From assembly GCA_000727475.1 (NCBI GenBank), contig KL647298.1, positions 1,945,863 to 2,009,862 of the forward strand: a DNA stretch of 64,000 nucleotides, in the 5' to 3' direction. The notes under the pieces are model-generated. The model worked only from the letters and a program-made list of their open reading frames with translations, was not told the DNA's origin and did no database searches. How positions within the stretch are numbered: the first letter of the stretch is position 1; every line of letters begins with the position of its first letter. Below, one piece after another: positions 11,768 to 22,700 of the stretch. The stretch comes from Sarcocystis neurona. Its lineage: Eukaryota > Apicomplexa > Conoidasida > Eucoccidiorida > Sarcocystidae. Both the position numbers and the translations under genes were made by a program.

Positions 11768-12688
11768 CTGAAACAGCAGCAGCAGCAGCATCACCAGCAG
11801 TCGCATCAGCAGTGGGACCCACCACCAGCAATCTCAACCACACACACCACTGTGCATGAGGCATAACCTTGCGAGGAGAGAACTTGAAGTTATTGAAGAT
11901 GAGAAACTTCTGAACTACCTCACGAATTTCTTTCAAGTTCCAGGTGTACGTACAGCCCATTTTGGACTTTTGGGGCATACACACAGATGCACTAAGAAGC
12001 ATACAAATGGAAGAAAACGCGGTGAAGAACATGAGGCTCTCCTCGTGCGACATGCGGTGGCGACTACACGGTACTTGCAGCGGCCACCCGCGCTACGCCG
12101 TGAATATGACGGAGGAGTCTGCAGCAATACCCCCACACGCTGCCGCTTGTCAAAGGAGGAGATCTTCGCTGTGGCAATACGTAGCACTGCATGTGCTGCT
12201 CTGTCCGCATGACGCACGGCTGAACCAGCGCCGGGATGTCAGCGGACCCGTACTGAGCCAAAATGGAGTAAGAATTACGTACCTTGTAAAAAGTCACGCT
12301 ATATACTCATACGTGTATAGAGCTATATATACACATAATATATATATATATCCAAGTGCATAGACCAGTGAACATATATATATATATATATATACGTACA
12401 CACCCATCCATCTTCTACGTGTACAGGGCCATATACATATACACACACACACCCACTTGCACACACAAGCGTACATATATATATATATATATATGCTCGT
12501 ACATATCTATCTAGATACATGTATGGATCCCTACATATACACATACATATACAAGTCCATGTGCGCGCCTCGCTGTCCACATCTCTACATACAGACACAT
12601 GTAGCTCGCAAGTATACCTCTATTTTTGTATCTCTATACATATATGGATACCCACAGATGCGTGGTATATGCCACAATCAGCGTTGTC
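11768..12688. other. Region between two minus-strand genes, with TA repeats
   Basis: The stretch 11870-11960 on the minus strand carries a short coding-like frame (TWNLKEIREVVQKFLIF) ending at possible donors. It is the best candidate for a 5' exon of the gene at 8699-11767. From 12300 to 12660 the sequence is AT-rich with (TA)n and CATA simple repeats and holds no credible frame. Confidence 0.45.
12373..12494. repeat. (TA)n microsatellite cluster
   Basis: Perfect (TA)n runs at about 12373-12394 and 12474-12494 are separated by CACACA/TACACA simple sequence. They lie between two genes. Confidence 0.85.
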
Positions 12689-14500
12689 TTACCGATAGCG
12701 CAGTAAGTCGCCGAGGAGTGTGGCCACGGTGCTGCAAAGATGCGCGCTGCAGCGCGTCCGAAGTTGCACCTCCTCTGCGGTCTGTTGCTGGCGCCGCTGA
12801 CGACGGTGTCTGCTGCCCTCTGCGGAGGACGCTTGTTCCGCTTCAGCGAGCCCGCTGGCAACACCAGCAGTAGGGCTGGCGGCACCAGCGGCCGAGCCAG
12901 CAGTCCTTCGCGGTGCAGCAGACCAGCCAGCCGCCACTGCAGCAGACGGCAGAGCAGCAGCATCCGCAGAAGATGAAAGGGGCCGCGCAGCAGTCGAGAG
13001 GCAGGTCACCGGAGCGTTCCGCAGGCGGGTGAAGAGCGACTGGTAGGCCAAGATGCAGTCCCCCAGCAAGGACAGCAGTTCCGCCTCAATTTCAACGGTC
13101 TGTATGTTGTAGCTTTCTGCTTCGTTGCGCAAGAGCGTGAGCTGGTGCTGCTGCAGCAGCTGGGGCGGACCCGAGAACTGGGGAAGCGGAAGGGCTGCGC
13201 CCAGCAGACGCAGCTTCTCGTTAACACGACGCACGTTGTATCGGGACTCAGCCAGCTGTCCTTGCAGATTTTTAATCGCCTTGTGGTGTTCCCGCCACAG
13301 CAGCGCCAGCAGCAGACGGGCCCGCAGGCTACCGGCCTTCGCAGCCACGTTCGCTGCTGCCGCTTCAAAATCGACTTCTGCTGCCATATGCAACGCCGCT
13401 GCAGCGTCCTCGCTATCTCCCTGTGCGGCTTGCTCACTCCCGCGTCGCTGTGCCCCACACACACGCGTCGCGCGCCGGTGGTGCTGCTCTTCCTGCTTTT
13501 CGTCTGCCTCGTCTTCAGCCCGAGCCGCAGCGGTGCTGTCTGCCTCTGCCCGGCGCAGAGGCGGGTCGCAGTCATCCGGCGTGGGGCGGAGATGCGGCTG
13601 CTGGCTGCTGAAAAGGCTGTACAGACGCTGCGCCTGCTCCAGACGGATGTGCTGCTGCTGCTGCGTCGGGACGACATTCGGCCGTCCCTGCAGCTGCTGC
13701 GCTACCATCTGCTCGAACGCGACCCTCTCCTGCTGCGCGTCGGCCTCTAAGCGATCGGCCCGCATCCCCGTGACAGCTGCCATGCCGCCGCCTCGGTTCT
13801 GCTCTCTTCGACTTTTGCTCCAGCGACGCTGCTGCTCCTCCTGCAGCTGCAGTTGCAGAGGCTCCTCCACGTGCACCACCCCGCCCTCCCCACCTGCGTA
13901 GTCGTCGTCCGCTTCCGACATTCCCTGATCCTGCTGTCTTCGCCGTTGCTCCTCCTCCCGCTCTTGCTGCAGCTGACGCCGCCCACGAGGCACAAACAAC
14001 CGCAGCTCCACACGCCGCTGACGACCTTCCACCTCCTGCTGCTGCTTACGCCCCCACTGCTGCGTCTCCTGCTGCTGCTGCTGCCATAGACGCTCCTGCT
14101 GCCCCTGCTGCTGTTGCTGCCACAGACGCTCCTGCTGCCCCTGCTCCTGCAGCTGCCACAGACGCTCCCCGCCATGCTGCTGGTGCTGCCACAGAGGCTG
14201 CTGGTGCTGCAGCGACGGCGGCGCCTGGTGCCACGGCCGTTCTGCAGTTGACGGCCACTGCTGGGGAGCGCAGACCCGCTGCTGCACCGGGTCTCGCTCG
14301 ACGACGCCTTGGTGCGGCAGCGGCTTCTGCTGCAGCTCCTGCAACCGGCGAGCCACTTCCTGCTGCTGATAAATAAGTGTCTCTCGCAACACTTCATTCC
14401 TCGCCTGCACTCCTCCAATATCTCTCGATGCTGCTGCTGCTGCACCTTCTGCCAAGGCAGACCGCCACGGCGTCTGCTGCTGTTCCTCCTCCTCCTCCAT
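12689..14500 (-). CDS. Gln/Glu-rich coiled-coil protein, hypothetical
   Basis: An uninterrupted 603-codon frame from an ATG at 14500 (MEEEEEQQQTPW), with an in-frame stop shortly upstream. The N-terminal two-thirds is Gln/Arg/Glu-rich with many short repeats of the RLWQQQQQGQQE type. The C-terminal third has ordinary composition and reads as coiled coil: WREHHKAIKNLQGQLAESRY, then EKLRLLG and NEAESYNIQTVEIEAELLSL. No family is recognised; a structural or scaffold role would only be a guess. The stop codon lies inside a good splice donor (TCG|GTAAGA at 12691-12686), so the true C-terminus may be in a further exon. Coding-like minus-strand frames at 14598-14906 and 15101-15535 may be 5' exons of the same gene. 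Confidence 0.55.
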   Translation of the reverse strand: MEEEEEQQQTPWRSALAEGAAAAASRDIGGVQARNEVLRETLIYQQQEVARRLQELQQKPLPHQGVVERDPVQQRVCAPQQWPSTAERPWHQAPPSLQHQQPLWQHQQHGGERLWQLQEQGQQERLWQQQQQGQQERLWQQQQQETQQWGRKQQQEVEGRQRRVELRLFVPRGRRQLQQEREEEQRRRQQDQGMSEADDDYAGGEGGVVHVEEPLQLQLQEEQQRRWSKSRREQNRGGGMAAVTGMRADRLEADAQQERVAFEQMVAQQLQGRPNVVPTQQQQHIRLEQAQRLYSLFSSQQPHLRPTPDDCDPPLRRAEADSTAAARAEDEADEKQEEQHHRRATRVCGAQRRGSEQAAQGDSEDAAAALHMAAEVDFEAAAANVAAKAGSLRARLLLALLWREHHKAIKNLQGQLAESRYNVRRVNEKLRLLGAALPLPQFSGPPQLLQQHQLTLLRNEAESYNIQTVEIEAELLSLLGDCILAYQSLFTRLRNAPVTCLSTAARPLSSSADAAALPSAAVAAGWSAAPRRTAGSAAGAASPTAGVASGLAEAEQASSAEGSRHRRQRRQQQTAEEVQLRTRCSAHLCSTVATLLGDLLRYR

Positions 14501-15535
14501 TACCTGCTACCTCCGCTGCTCTCCCTGCTGCTGCTGGCCCTGTACCGCGCTTCGGCTACACTGCAGCAGCTGCTGTTCATCTGCTCCCACGCTGGCCCTA
14601 CGCGCTGCCCGCAGCGTGGCCCTTGCGCCTTCCTTTCCGACCCTCTGCTTCTGCTGCTGCTCCTCGTCGTCGAGGACTGGAGACGCTGCAGATCGTCACG
14701 CGCTGCTGCTGCTCTCGTAGCACTCGCAGGTCGCCCACCTCACGGTGAGGACCGTCGCCTTGCGGTCGTCGAGTGGTCCTTGCCAGCAGCAGTTCCTGCC
14801 CCCCCTGCTCTACAGGTAGTTCTTCTTCTGAACTTCGTCTTCCCCCCACTGCGTCTGTGGTCATCGCTGCTTCCTCTCTTGCTGCTGCTGGAGTTGCACC
14901 ACGCACCCGTCTGCGATGGCGACTACCCCGTGCTTCACAATGTCGCTGCTGCTGGCACGTCGTCTACAAATTTGGCACTGCTCAGGGCGGCGTCTTCTCC
15001 TGCAGCAGAGCCAGCAACTTACGCATGGCCACGAGCTCGAGACCACGACGCCAGGGTTGCTAGGACGGGGGAAACGGCGAGGATGGCATCCGCTGCTTGT
15101 CTAGATGGAGTACCTGGACACAGCAGGCACTGCTGTTACTGAAGCGCGGCCGCTCCTCCGCACACTGGCGCTGCTGCATGTGCTGCAGCCACCGCTGAGA
15201 GAAATATCACAAGTACGATGCTCTTCCGTTACACCGCTGCAGGGCGAGCCTGTCCCTGCTGCGCAAGCAACAGAGCCGTCTGTTGTTGTTGTGTTGTTAC
15301 AACGCTGCTTCACGTGACCTGCTGCAGTTTGTCCTGCCCCTCCTCGCTTCCTATTTGCGTAGGAGCTTCCGCATCCCTCGTGGCTGCAGCTGCTTCCTGC
15401 AGTGGCTGCAACACTGTCTGCTGCTGAGGCGGCGACTCTGCCGCTAGCTGCTCTTGTGGTTACTGCAGGCCTGCTTGATAGAAGGGGCGTCTCTGCCCCG
15501 AGCTGTCGGATGCTACGGGAACTTGCAAAATTCAC
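14501..15535 (-). other. Possible upstream exons of the coiled-coil gene
   Basis: The minus-strand frame 14906-14598 has mixed charged composition (RRSSEEELPVEQGGQELLL) and 15535-15101 is Ser/Ala-rich. Plus-strand frames over the same DNA are mostly Leu/Cys/Ala runs from CTG/TGC triplets, which favours the minus strand. Exon borders are not resolved. Confidence 0.35.
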
Positions 15536-16470
15536 TGCGTCAGTTAAATTGACTGCTGCTGGTGCTGATCTGCCTCGTGCTGCCCTTTACTGGCCGACCG
15601 CAGCGACTCCACCGCGGCAGTGCTGCTGCGGTCGAACCACAGGCATTCACTTGCCGCCGCGTTTATTGCTGGCCGATCCTCTGCTGCGCTGGCAAACGGA
15701 GGCCAGGCAGACATATGAACCGCTCACAGCAGGAAAATTCCTTCCAAGCACGGCGTCCGTCGACTTTTTGGAAGGGCGCCAGGTGGAAAATCCCCGCTGC
15801 TGCTGCTGCTGTCGTTGCTCTGCGCATCGCTTCGCTTACGTTTCTGTCTTATGACCGCAGGTGTTCCATCACAGTGCCTCGTACGCAGAGGCAGACCACG
15901 TTGACTTCTGCTGCTGTTGAGAACGGGAAGATATGCTGCGCAGGGGGGCTGCAGCTCAGCTAACTTGCTGTTCCTGTGGTCCCGGCACACCGCTGATGCT
16001 GTTTTCTTATTCGGAGGAGACGGGAAGAAGTGTGTCTGCTGCAGCAGCCCTGGTCCGTCGCCCGAGACTGATATTGCTGGTGGTGGTGGCCGCTACTGCT
16101 GCAGACGCTCGCTCTACTGGCATCCCAACGGTGCCGCGGATTGCTGCTGCTAGTGTTGTTTCTTGTGCTGCCGAAGCCTTGATAGAAGCGCATGCTCTTT
16201 TGGGTCTGTTGGTGGGCGTGCTCCCGTGCAGCAGCATTGCTGCTTGAAGATAGACGCGTTCGTTTGGCGTGCAGCTGAGGTGCATGCAGTGCGTCTTTGT
16301 AGTACTTGCCACCAGCAGCACCACCGGCGTGTAGGACGAGAAAAAACGGCTGCGAGAGTGGGTGCGCGATGCGTCGAGCACCAGTCGCAGCAACGGCAGG
16401 GAAGACGCTGCTTTTCTTAGACTGCGCAGCAGCGAGGCGGGCAGGAGAGTACCCGAGGACAAAGAGAGGG

Positions 16471-17172
16471 CTACTTTTGGAAAAACGGCAAAAAGTCGTG
16501 ACTGCCCCGAGACAAATTGACACACGAAGGTAAAGCAGGAGCAGCAGCAAGACCCTTCTTCTGAGAGAGAGCAAGAGCCTGGAGGTAATCGAAAATCATC
16601 TGTATTAGTGTACGGGCCTTGCGTGCTAGGCCTTTGCCCGCGACGGGCATGCTGCTGCTGCTGCCGCAGCGCCTCTTGCTAGGCAGCAGCTGGTCAATCC
16701 AGCGCGAGCAGCGACCGTCGCCGCAGTAGCGGTGGGCGGCCGCTGTTCCTTTCACGAGGCAGCAGCACCACTGGCCGCCACGCAAGGGTAGCAGCGGCAG
16801 GCGTGGCCAGCACTGATGATTGACCTGGCAGCTTCCCAGCAACACTGAGACAAACAAGCGCAGCGCCTCACGCATACCAGTAAGACTTTTGGTGGCTGCA
16901 GCACAGCGGCAGCTGGCTGAAGACCAGCAGCCGCAGCGGAAGGCCGGCAGCAGCGCCACAAACCAGTACGCAGCTCCAACAACCAGCACGGGCAGCGGAG
17001 AGCAGCCATTATCTACCCGGGGCATCATCAGTACGCACCATAGCAGAACACCAGGGAGGGACAGAAGAGCAGCTCTGTGTTGCCGCAGTTCACGCCATCT
17101 GGCAGGCACCACTGCATCACCCCCTTGGGCGGCAGCAGCAACAGCAGCAGCGGCAACAGCTATACCGGCCAA
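16471..17172 (-). CDS. Candidate membrane-protein exon, hypothetical
   Basis: A 233-codon open frame that begins at a TTG, so it is an exon if real. It holds two hydrophobic segments (LLSLPGVLLWCVLMM and PLPVLVVGAAYWFVALLPAF), then a Cys-rich part, then a charged helix-like stretch (GLARKARTLIQMIFDYLQAL). No family is recognised. A plus-strand frame over the same DNA (16820-17500) starts with ATG and is also credible, so the strand is uncertain. Confidence 0.3.
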   Translation of the reverse strand: MAGIAVAAAAVAAAAQGGDAVVPARWRELRQHRAALLSLPGVLLWCVLMMPRVDNGCSPLPVLVVGAAYWFVALLPAFRCGCWSSASCRCAAATKSLTGMREALRLFVSVLLGSCQVNHQCWPRLPLLPLRGGQWCCCLVKGTAAAHRYCGDGRCSRWIDQLLPSKRRCGSSSSMPVAGKGLARKARTLIQMIFDYLQALALSQKKGLAAAPALPSCVNLSRGSHDFLPFFQK

Positions 17173-17518
17173 GAGTCAGTCAAGAGTCGCGCACACGCAG
17201 CAGCAGATCGGTAGCTGCATTAGGAGCTGCCGGCCCCCCCTAAAGGAGGGAAAGAAATGGCGCAGCTGCGCCAGCCTACAGTTCGGCATCTCCGTGTTCA
17301 TCCTTCTAGCAGCAAGCAGCTTCTTCGCCTCGTTTTGCGTCGTCTTCTGGCGCAGGCGTCTACTACGCGTACGCTCCTTGCACCGCTGCCTCGCAGCAGC
17401 TGTGCGTCCCTGCTGTGCCTGTTCTGCTGTGACGACACCACGCTGTTGTCTGCTCGACTCTCAAGCCCCCCTCTTCAAACCGCAGATGCGCGGCTGCTGA
17501 TCTTGTTGCACACCGCTG

Positions 17519-18004
17519 GTGCTGGCGCTCCTGCCGTTGCTACGCGTTGCGCTGCCGTTGCTGCTGCTGTTACGCTGCTGGTGCTGCTGCTGCTGCTCGT
17601 GGGACTCCAGTTGCTGTTGCGGCTCGCTTTCCCCATCCTGCGCTGCCAGCCTCTTTTCTGTTGTTCGTGCTGCTGCCGCGGCAGCACTACTCTTCAGCGG
17701 TGCGGCGACAGCGCCCGCAGTGCCACTTCGCCCCTGCCGGCGCACTCCGCGCGCCTTTGATGCCAGTCGGCTGGCGCTGCTACTGTATTATCTGCGAGCG
17801 CAGCAACTCTTCCTAGTACACCTGTGGCCGCACAGGGACCTGCCGGTAGCTGCTGCGCTGTTGTGCTCGGGTTCTTTTCCATGGCAGGGCCAGCCACGCC
17901 AAGACGCTGGCGTGTGCCGCTGCGCTCGTTTGCCTACGTCACTCGCCGCTGCTACGTCAGGCGTGCTGGTGCTGGCCGCGCTGCTGCTCCGTCCCACCGC
18001 GTGA
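17519..18004 (+). CDS. Candidate plus-strand membrane-protein exon, hypothetical
   Basis: An open frame with no ATG at its start. Its second half has balanced composition (RAFDASRLALLLYYLRAQQL, then HLWPHRDLPVAAALL) and ends at TGA after a short hydrophobic segment. It competes with a minus-strand frame (18417-17788) that is also open. It may belong with plus-strand hydrophobic frames at 17257-17760. Confidence 0.28.
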   Translation: MLALLPLLRVALPLLLLLRCWCCCCCSWDSSCCCGSLSPSCAASLFSVVRAAAAAALLFSGAATAPAVPLRPCRRTPRAFDASRLALLLYYLRAQQLFLVHLWPHRDLPVAAALLCSGSFPWQGQPRQDAGVCRCARLPTSLAAATSGVLVLAALLLRPTA

Positions 18005-18420
18005 CAGGAACACCTGGGCCGTTGCACGACTTCCTTCCGAAGCAGCTCAGCAGAAGCCCTACGCCCCTCCCCTGCCCCAGTACGAGCAACGATAGGTGTA
18101 TATGGTACCCTGCAGAGGAGCGGGCCCGACACACATTGCTGATAACTTGGCGAAGCACCGAAAGCGGCGGGACTGACAAGCGGGGTTTCGACTTTCCGGC
18201 GGTACATCCGTATCGTCTTCTTTTGCTGGTGCCGCCGCGGGTGCTTTGCTGCCGCCGTGGCGGCCGGTGCGACGGGCCGGCCGAACGTGCGGTGATGTGC
18301 ACTGCGCAACAACGCAACGGGAGCCACGAGGGGGAGGTCGTCGGCGGCTCCGTCGGTCTGCAAGTCAACCCCACTCTCCCCCAACCGGTTTTTTGAGGAA
18401 CAGGAGGACTCCGCCACTTC

Positions 18421-19730
18421 CTCTTCCCTGTCTGGCGCCGGCTAGCCTCGGGAAGGTGGCCACTAGCCCGTCGCTGCGCGCTTCGTCGTGTGTATGCGTG
18501 TCTCGTCTGCGCGCAAGGTGTGTGTGGCTCCGTCGACAGTTTCTACTGCCAGATATGAAGGTACCTTTTTTTGGTGTGTTGCCTCGCTTTATCCATTTTA
18601 TGCTGAACAAGGAGACAACTGCAAAATTGTGTTGGTTTTCGGGTGTCCCCTCTGAAAAGTGGCGCGAGCGCGTCTACATAGTACGCTTCTGCGGTGAAGC
18701 ATTTATTTATATACATATCAGTAGGCTTGGAGATAACTGTCACCGTATTTAAGTATGTGGCACTCATAAATGTGTAAGTCTGGGGACAGTCTGAAACTGT
18801 CGTTCTCGTGGCGCTTCACACCTTACGCGGGTTTCACGTATCTCTCCTCGTCACCTTCGTCACGCGACTACGAACACTGCCGCCTTGCCTGCATGCGATG
18901 GCTAAGCACTGCAGTAAAAGCGGCAAGAAAAACTGCACCAGTCCCCGTACTGACACCAGATGCAGCAGCAAGGAGCACAGCTGCAGCAGCCGCAGAACCA
19001 GCATCCTGACAGCAGCAGCAGCAGTGTCACTTGCGTCAATAGCTGGAGCGGCACAAGTGTAGCGTCCAAAAACTGCAACAACCGACCGGCAGCACCACCA
19101 GCTTCGCAACAGGAGGACAATTATCGGCAGCAGCAGCAACAGCAAGAGCCAGCACACCAGCAGCCGCGTCGACAAGTGCGTGACAGCTGGAGCAGCAGGA
19201 CAAGCAGCCGCCGCCGTTGCCAGAAGGAGTGTGCGCGAGAGAAACGCAGCCCTGCTGCGGTGTTCAGGCTAACGGCGGTGTGTCTCATATCCACATCGCC
19301 GCAGCTTCTGTTTTTCTTCGTCTCCCTGATCTTCTTCTTCTCCTTCTGCTGCGTCTTTGTTGTCGTATTCTTCCTCGTCTGCCTCCTTCGATTCTTCTCT
19401 GCTGCCTTTTTCGCTGGCACGGCGCCGACGGCGGCTGCGGAGGTTCCGCTCTTCCCGGTCAGAAGTGGTGGCTTCTATTCGAGCTGCTTCGCTCGTGCTT
19501 CTGCGTCCAGTACGTAGGGCAGCTGTTGCTTGTGTATACGCCCGCACGCGCGTCCAGGGACTTATCCCGTTGCTGTCAACCGACCAGCGGGCGTTGTGCT
19601 GGCTGTGTGCGAGGAGCTGCTGTTGTGCACGTCGCTGATTTCTGCGGCTGCCGCTGTGTAAACACCCAGCGACACTGCCCTTCCTGCCTTGGGGCTGCTT
19701 CGGCTCCTCCGCTGCCGTGTCTGCCGCAGG
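18421..19730. other. Region upstream of NIT2, no confident gene
   Basis: The stretch 18540-18780 is lower in GC and holds no credible frame. On the minus strand at 19547-19269 a charged frame (SREESKEADEEEYDNKDAAE) follows Arg-rich sequence, while the plus strand reads Phe/Leu/Val runs. If coding, the minus strand is more likely, with a hydrophobic minus frame following at 19175-18834. No ATG opens the charged frame, so it would be an internal exon. It may also be the GC-rich 5' flank of NIT2. Confidence 0.35.
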
Positions 19731-22700
19731 ATGACGCCTTCCCGGTCACGCTCGCTCGCGTCACTTCGCATCTGCGTGCTGCAGCTGCCTGCGCTGCTGC
19801 GCCGAGGTGCGGAGCCCCCTGCTGGCGCGGATCCTGCTGCCGTTGCGGCCTGGGTGCTTGAGAAAAAACAGCTGCAGATGCGACGGATAGAGGAGGCACT
19901 CTGTCGCACCCTAGAGTTGCTCAAAAAGCGCTCACCAGCAGAGGAAGCCGCTCCTCTGTCTCACACCTTCCACGACGACCTCGTGGACCACTCCGCTGCT
20001 GTCCCCTCTGCTGCTGTTCCTCGTCCCGACGGGTCTTCCGCCTTTGCCGCCGCTTCTCCTCAGCGCCGTGCCGGCGCTGCTCCGCCTCCCATTGCTGCTC
20101 ACACTGCTGCTGCTGCTGCACGTTCCACTGGCTGTCTCAATGTCGGGGCCTGCCTGGAGCGGCTCCCAGCTGCATCAACTTCGGCAGCTGCAGCAACACC
20201 TTTTGATTTGCTAGTGTTGCCAGAGATGTGGAGTTCTCCCTACCACTCGAGTTGTTTTAGTAAATACGCAGAGGAACTGCCTGCATGCGTAGAGAGCACC
20301 GACGTCTGCCAAGGAGCATCGCCCCGCAGTCACCCCACGCCCGACGCCCAGCAGCTGGCGCAGCGCACGAATTGCAGCAGCAGCAGCACTCGTGCAGCTG
20401 ACACAGCAACAGCTGACCAGCTGCACGAGCAGAGGACGTCGCCACGCAGCAGAACCCCTGCCAGCGAAGAATTTGACAGGACGCAGGACCCTTCTGCAGC
20501 AACAACGTCAGCGAGGGCGACTGACTGCATACAGAACGGAATAACTCTGGGCGCTGCTGCTGACGACAGGACAGATGCTGCTCAGGACAGCGCTGCTGCT
20601 GCAGGAGAGGATGCGAGAGAAACAGCGTCGCCGGCGTTTGCGTTCATGCAGGCACTCGCGAGGCGGTTGCGGGTATTTGTAGTCGGGGGCTCGTTGGTGG
20701 AGAAGCACCGACTGCAGCAGGAGCAGGAGGCGCAGGATCCGCAGCAGCAGCCTGCTGCAACCGGAGGCAAAGACAGCCCCGCGGGGTCAAAAAACACGGC
20801 GCACGGGTCGCGTCTGTACAACACGTGCTGCGTCTTCGACCGGGCGGGTCGCTTTATCTCCAAGTATCGCAAGTCTCACCTCTTCGACGTGAATATACTG
20901 AAGGAGGAAGACCCTGCGGGCCGCGGCCTGGTTTTTCAAGAAAGCGCCGTTCTCTCTGCAGGTGAGACTGAAGGCGACGTTGCCCCTCCGAGAGGTGGAG
21001 AGACACTCGGCTGTTTGTATGTGAAACACTTTTCCAAATTTTCGTGAGTGTGTCCACACAAAAAAACTATCTTCGGGGCGGTTGTCTGCATCGACCTCCG
21101 CGTGTAGATGGAAGTCTATTCACCTCGACGCTACGACTGCAGCGCACGCTCGTTGAACACACTCGGGCAACTGCACGTGCTCTGCAAAGGGATCGACTCA
21201 ACACTGGGAAACCCGTGCAAAGATGGCGCAACGCTTTCCACTGGGCAAACGCCTTTTTCTCTTGGTTGCGACTTGTTCGACTCGCAAGTCGGCGGGCAGC
21301 GTGCTGCCCCTCCCCAGCTGCCGCGTCTCTGTCTCTGTCTCGGTATATCTCACTCAGACGCCGTCCAGGAGGATGTGTTCTCTGCACAGAAGGTGCTGCC
21401 TGAGTGTTGGTGCCGTGACTCGATGCAGGGCAGAAACTGCTTCTATGCTGGGAGGCTGCCCAGGAGGCGACCCCGGCGGTAGCAGCCTGTCCTGCGTGTA
21501 GACAGAAGTCGACGACAACTCCGGGCGCCACCTTCGCGCCTGTCGACGGGGCTGCTGCGGAAGCCGCCGCCGCGGCTCACTTCCTGCGCCTTTATCCCGT
21601 CTCTGTGACGACTTCGCTGCCGTCTCTGTACGGGCGCACACACTCGGACGAGTGTCGAGACGTAGACAGACGCAGGCACCCGTGCATCTACGGAAACACG
21701 CTGTAGCGAGTAGTAGACACAGGCTTGTCCACACACGTGTGCCGGCGTGGTGTACCAGACACCGTTTCGTGAAACCCAGAAGTCTCTGCGAGGCGTGGTA
21801 AGTGCGTGTTTGCTCCAAAATAGATACGTTGTACAGAAACCCGGGTGTATGGATTGTCGTTTCTGCATGTCAGTTGTGGAAGGCGGAAGGCCATGCTTGT
21901 TTTCGTGTAGGTGTACTCTCTCCCGCTTTTGCGTCAGCGGGAGGAGTCCTTACTTCGTCCTTCTCCTCGTGTGTGTCGGCAGCTGCTCGTATAAAGACTT
22001 CCTTTGCTGCTCCAGCCGCAGCGAGGCTCGCCTACGTCGAGCTGTCTTTCTTCCACTCCGGCCAGCACTGCTGTCTCTGCTGCCGCTTCTTTTCTCCTGC
22101 ACCTGTGTGAAGTACTGACTCTGCATCTGTACACTCCTCGACGTGGACGTACGCACACGATCCTACCTACGCTGGATATCCATTAGCTGTGCCACCCGCC
22201 ACGTATGTATAAAGGTGTGTGCTCCTACAGTTCTGTACACGTCGGTGAGCGCTGCCGCTTTCACTTTGTGGAGTCTGGGGGACTCCTGCGGCTTCACGGC
22301 TGCTGCGGCGCCTGCTGCTGCGCCGCAATTTCTCTGAAACAAATACGGACGCACCTTTGGACATAACTCCAGTCCCCTGGCGACTGAGTTTCGTCGTCTG
22401 TATCAGACGACGCCGGCGCGTGACACTCAGGAGTTACGTTTTCCCCGCCTCACAGCCGATGCTGCGAGCACGTGCGCAGGCACGCAGTGCGCCCTTCCGC
22501 GGGGACGTCCCTCCACAGCATCACGAATTTACACACTCTTTTGCACGTTACCGTTATCGAGTCCTCGGGCTTCGACTCCTCACACAGGTGTCTACGTAGG
22601 TAGAGCTGAAGTGGAATTCGTTCTAATCTGCAGATACCACGCACAACAAGCCTGCCTGTTTGTGAACGCGCGTGAACATATACGAGTCTACGCACGCATA

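Larger units (their letters stand above)
15105..18420. other. CAG-rich region open on both strands; gene strand undecided
   Basis: Both strands carry long open frames with hydrophobic segments. Plus-strand candidates include an ATG-started frame at 15105-15317, a frame near 15290-15450 (LLQFVLPLLASYLRRSF), and TM-like segments at about 17280-17340 (SLQFGISVFILLAASSFF) and 17560-17630. Minus-strand candidates include 17172-16471 and 16525-16007. The triplet bias makes shadow frames look plausible, so I do not assign a gene structure. At least one multi-pass membrane protein is likely. Confidence 0.4.
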
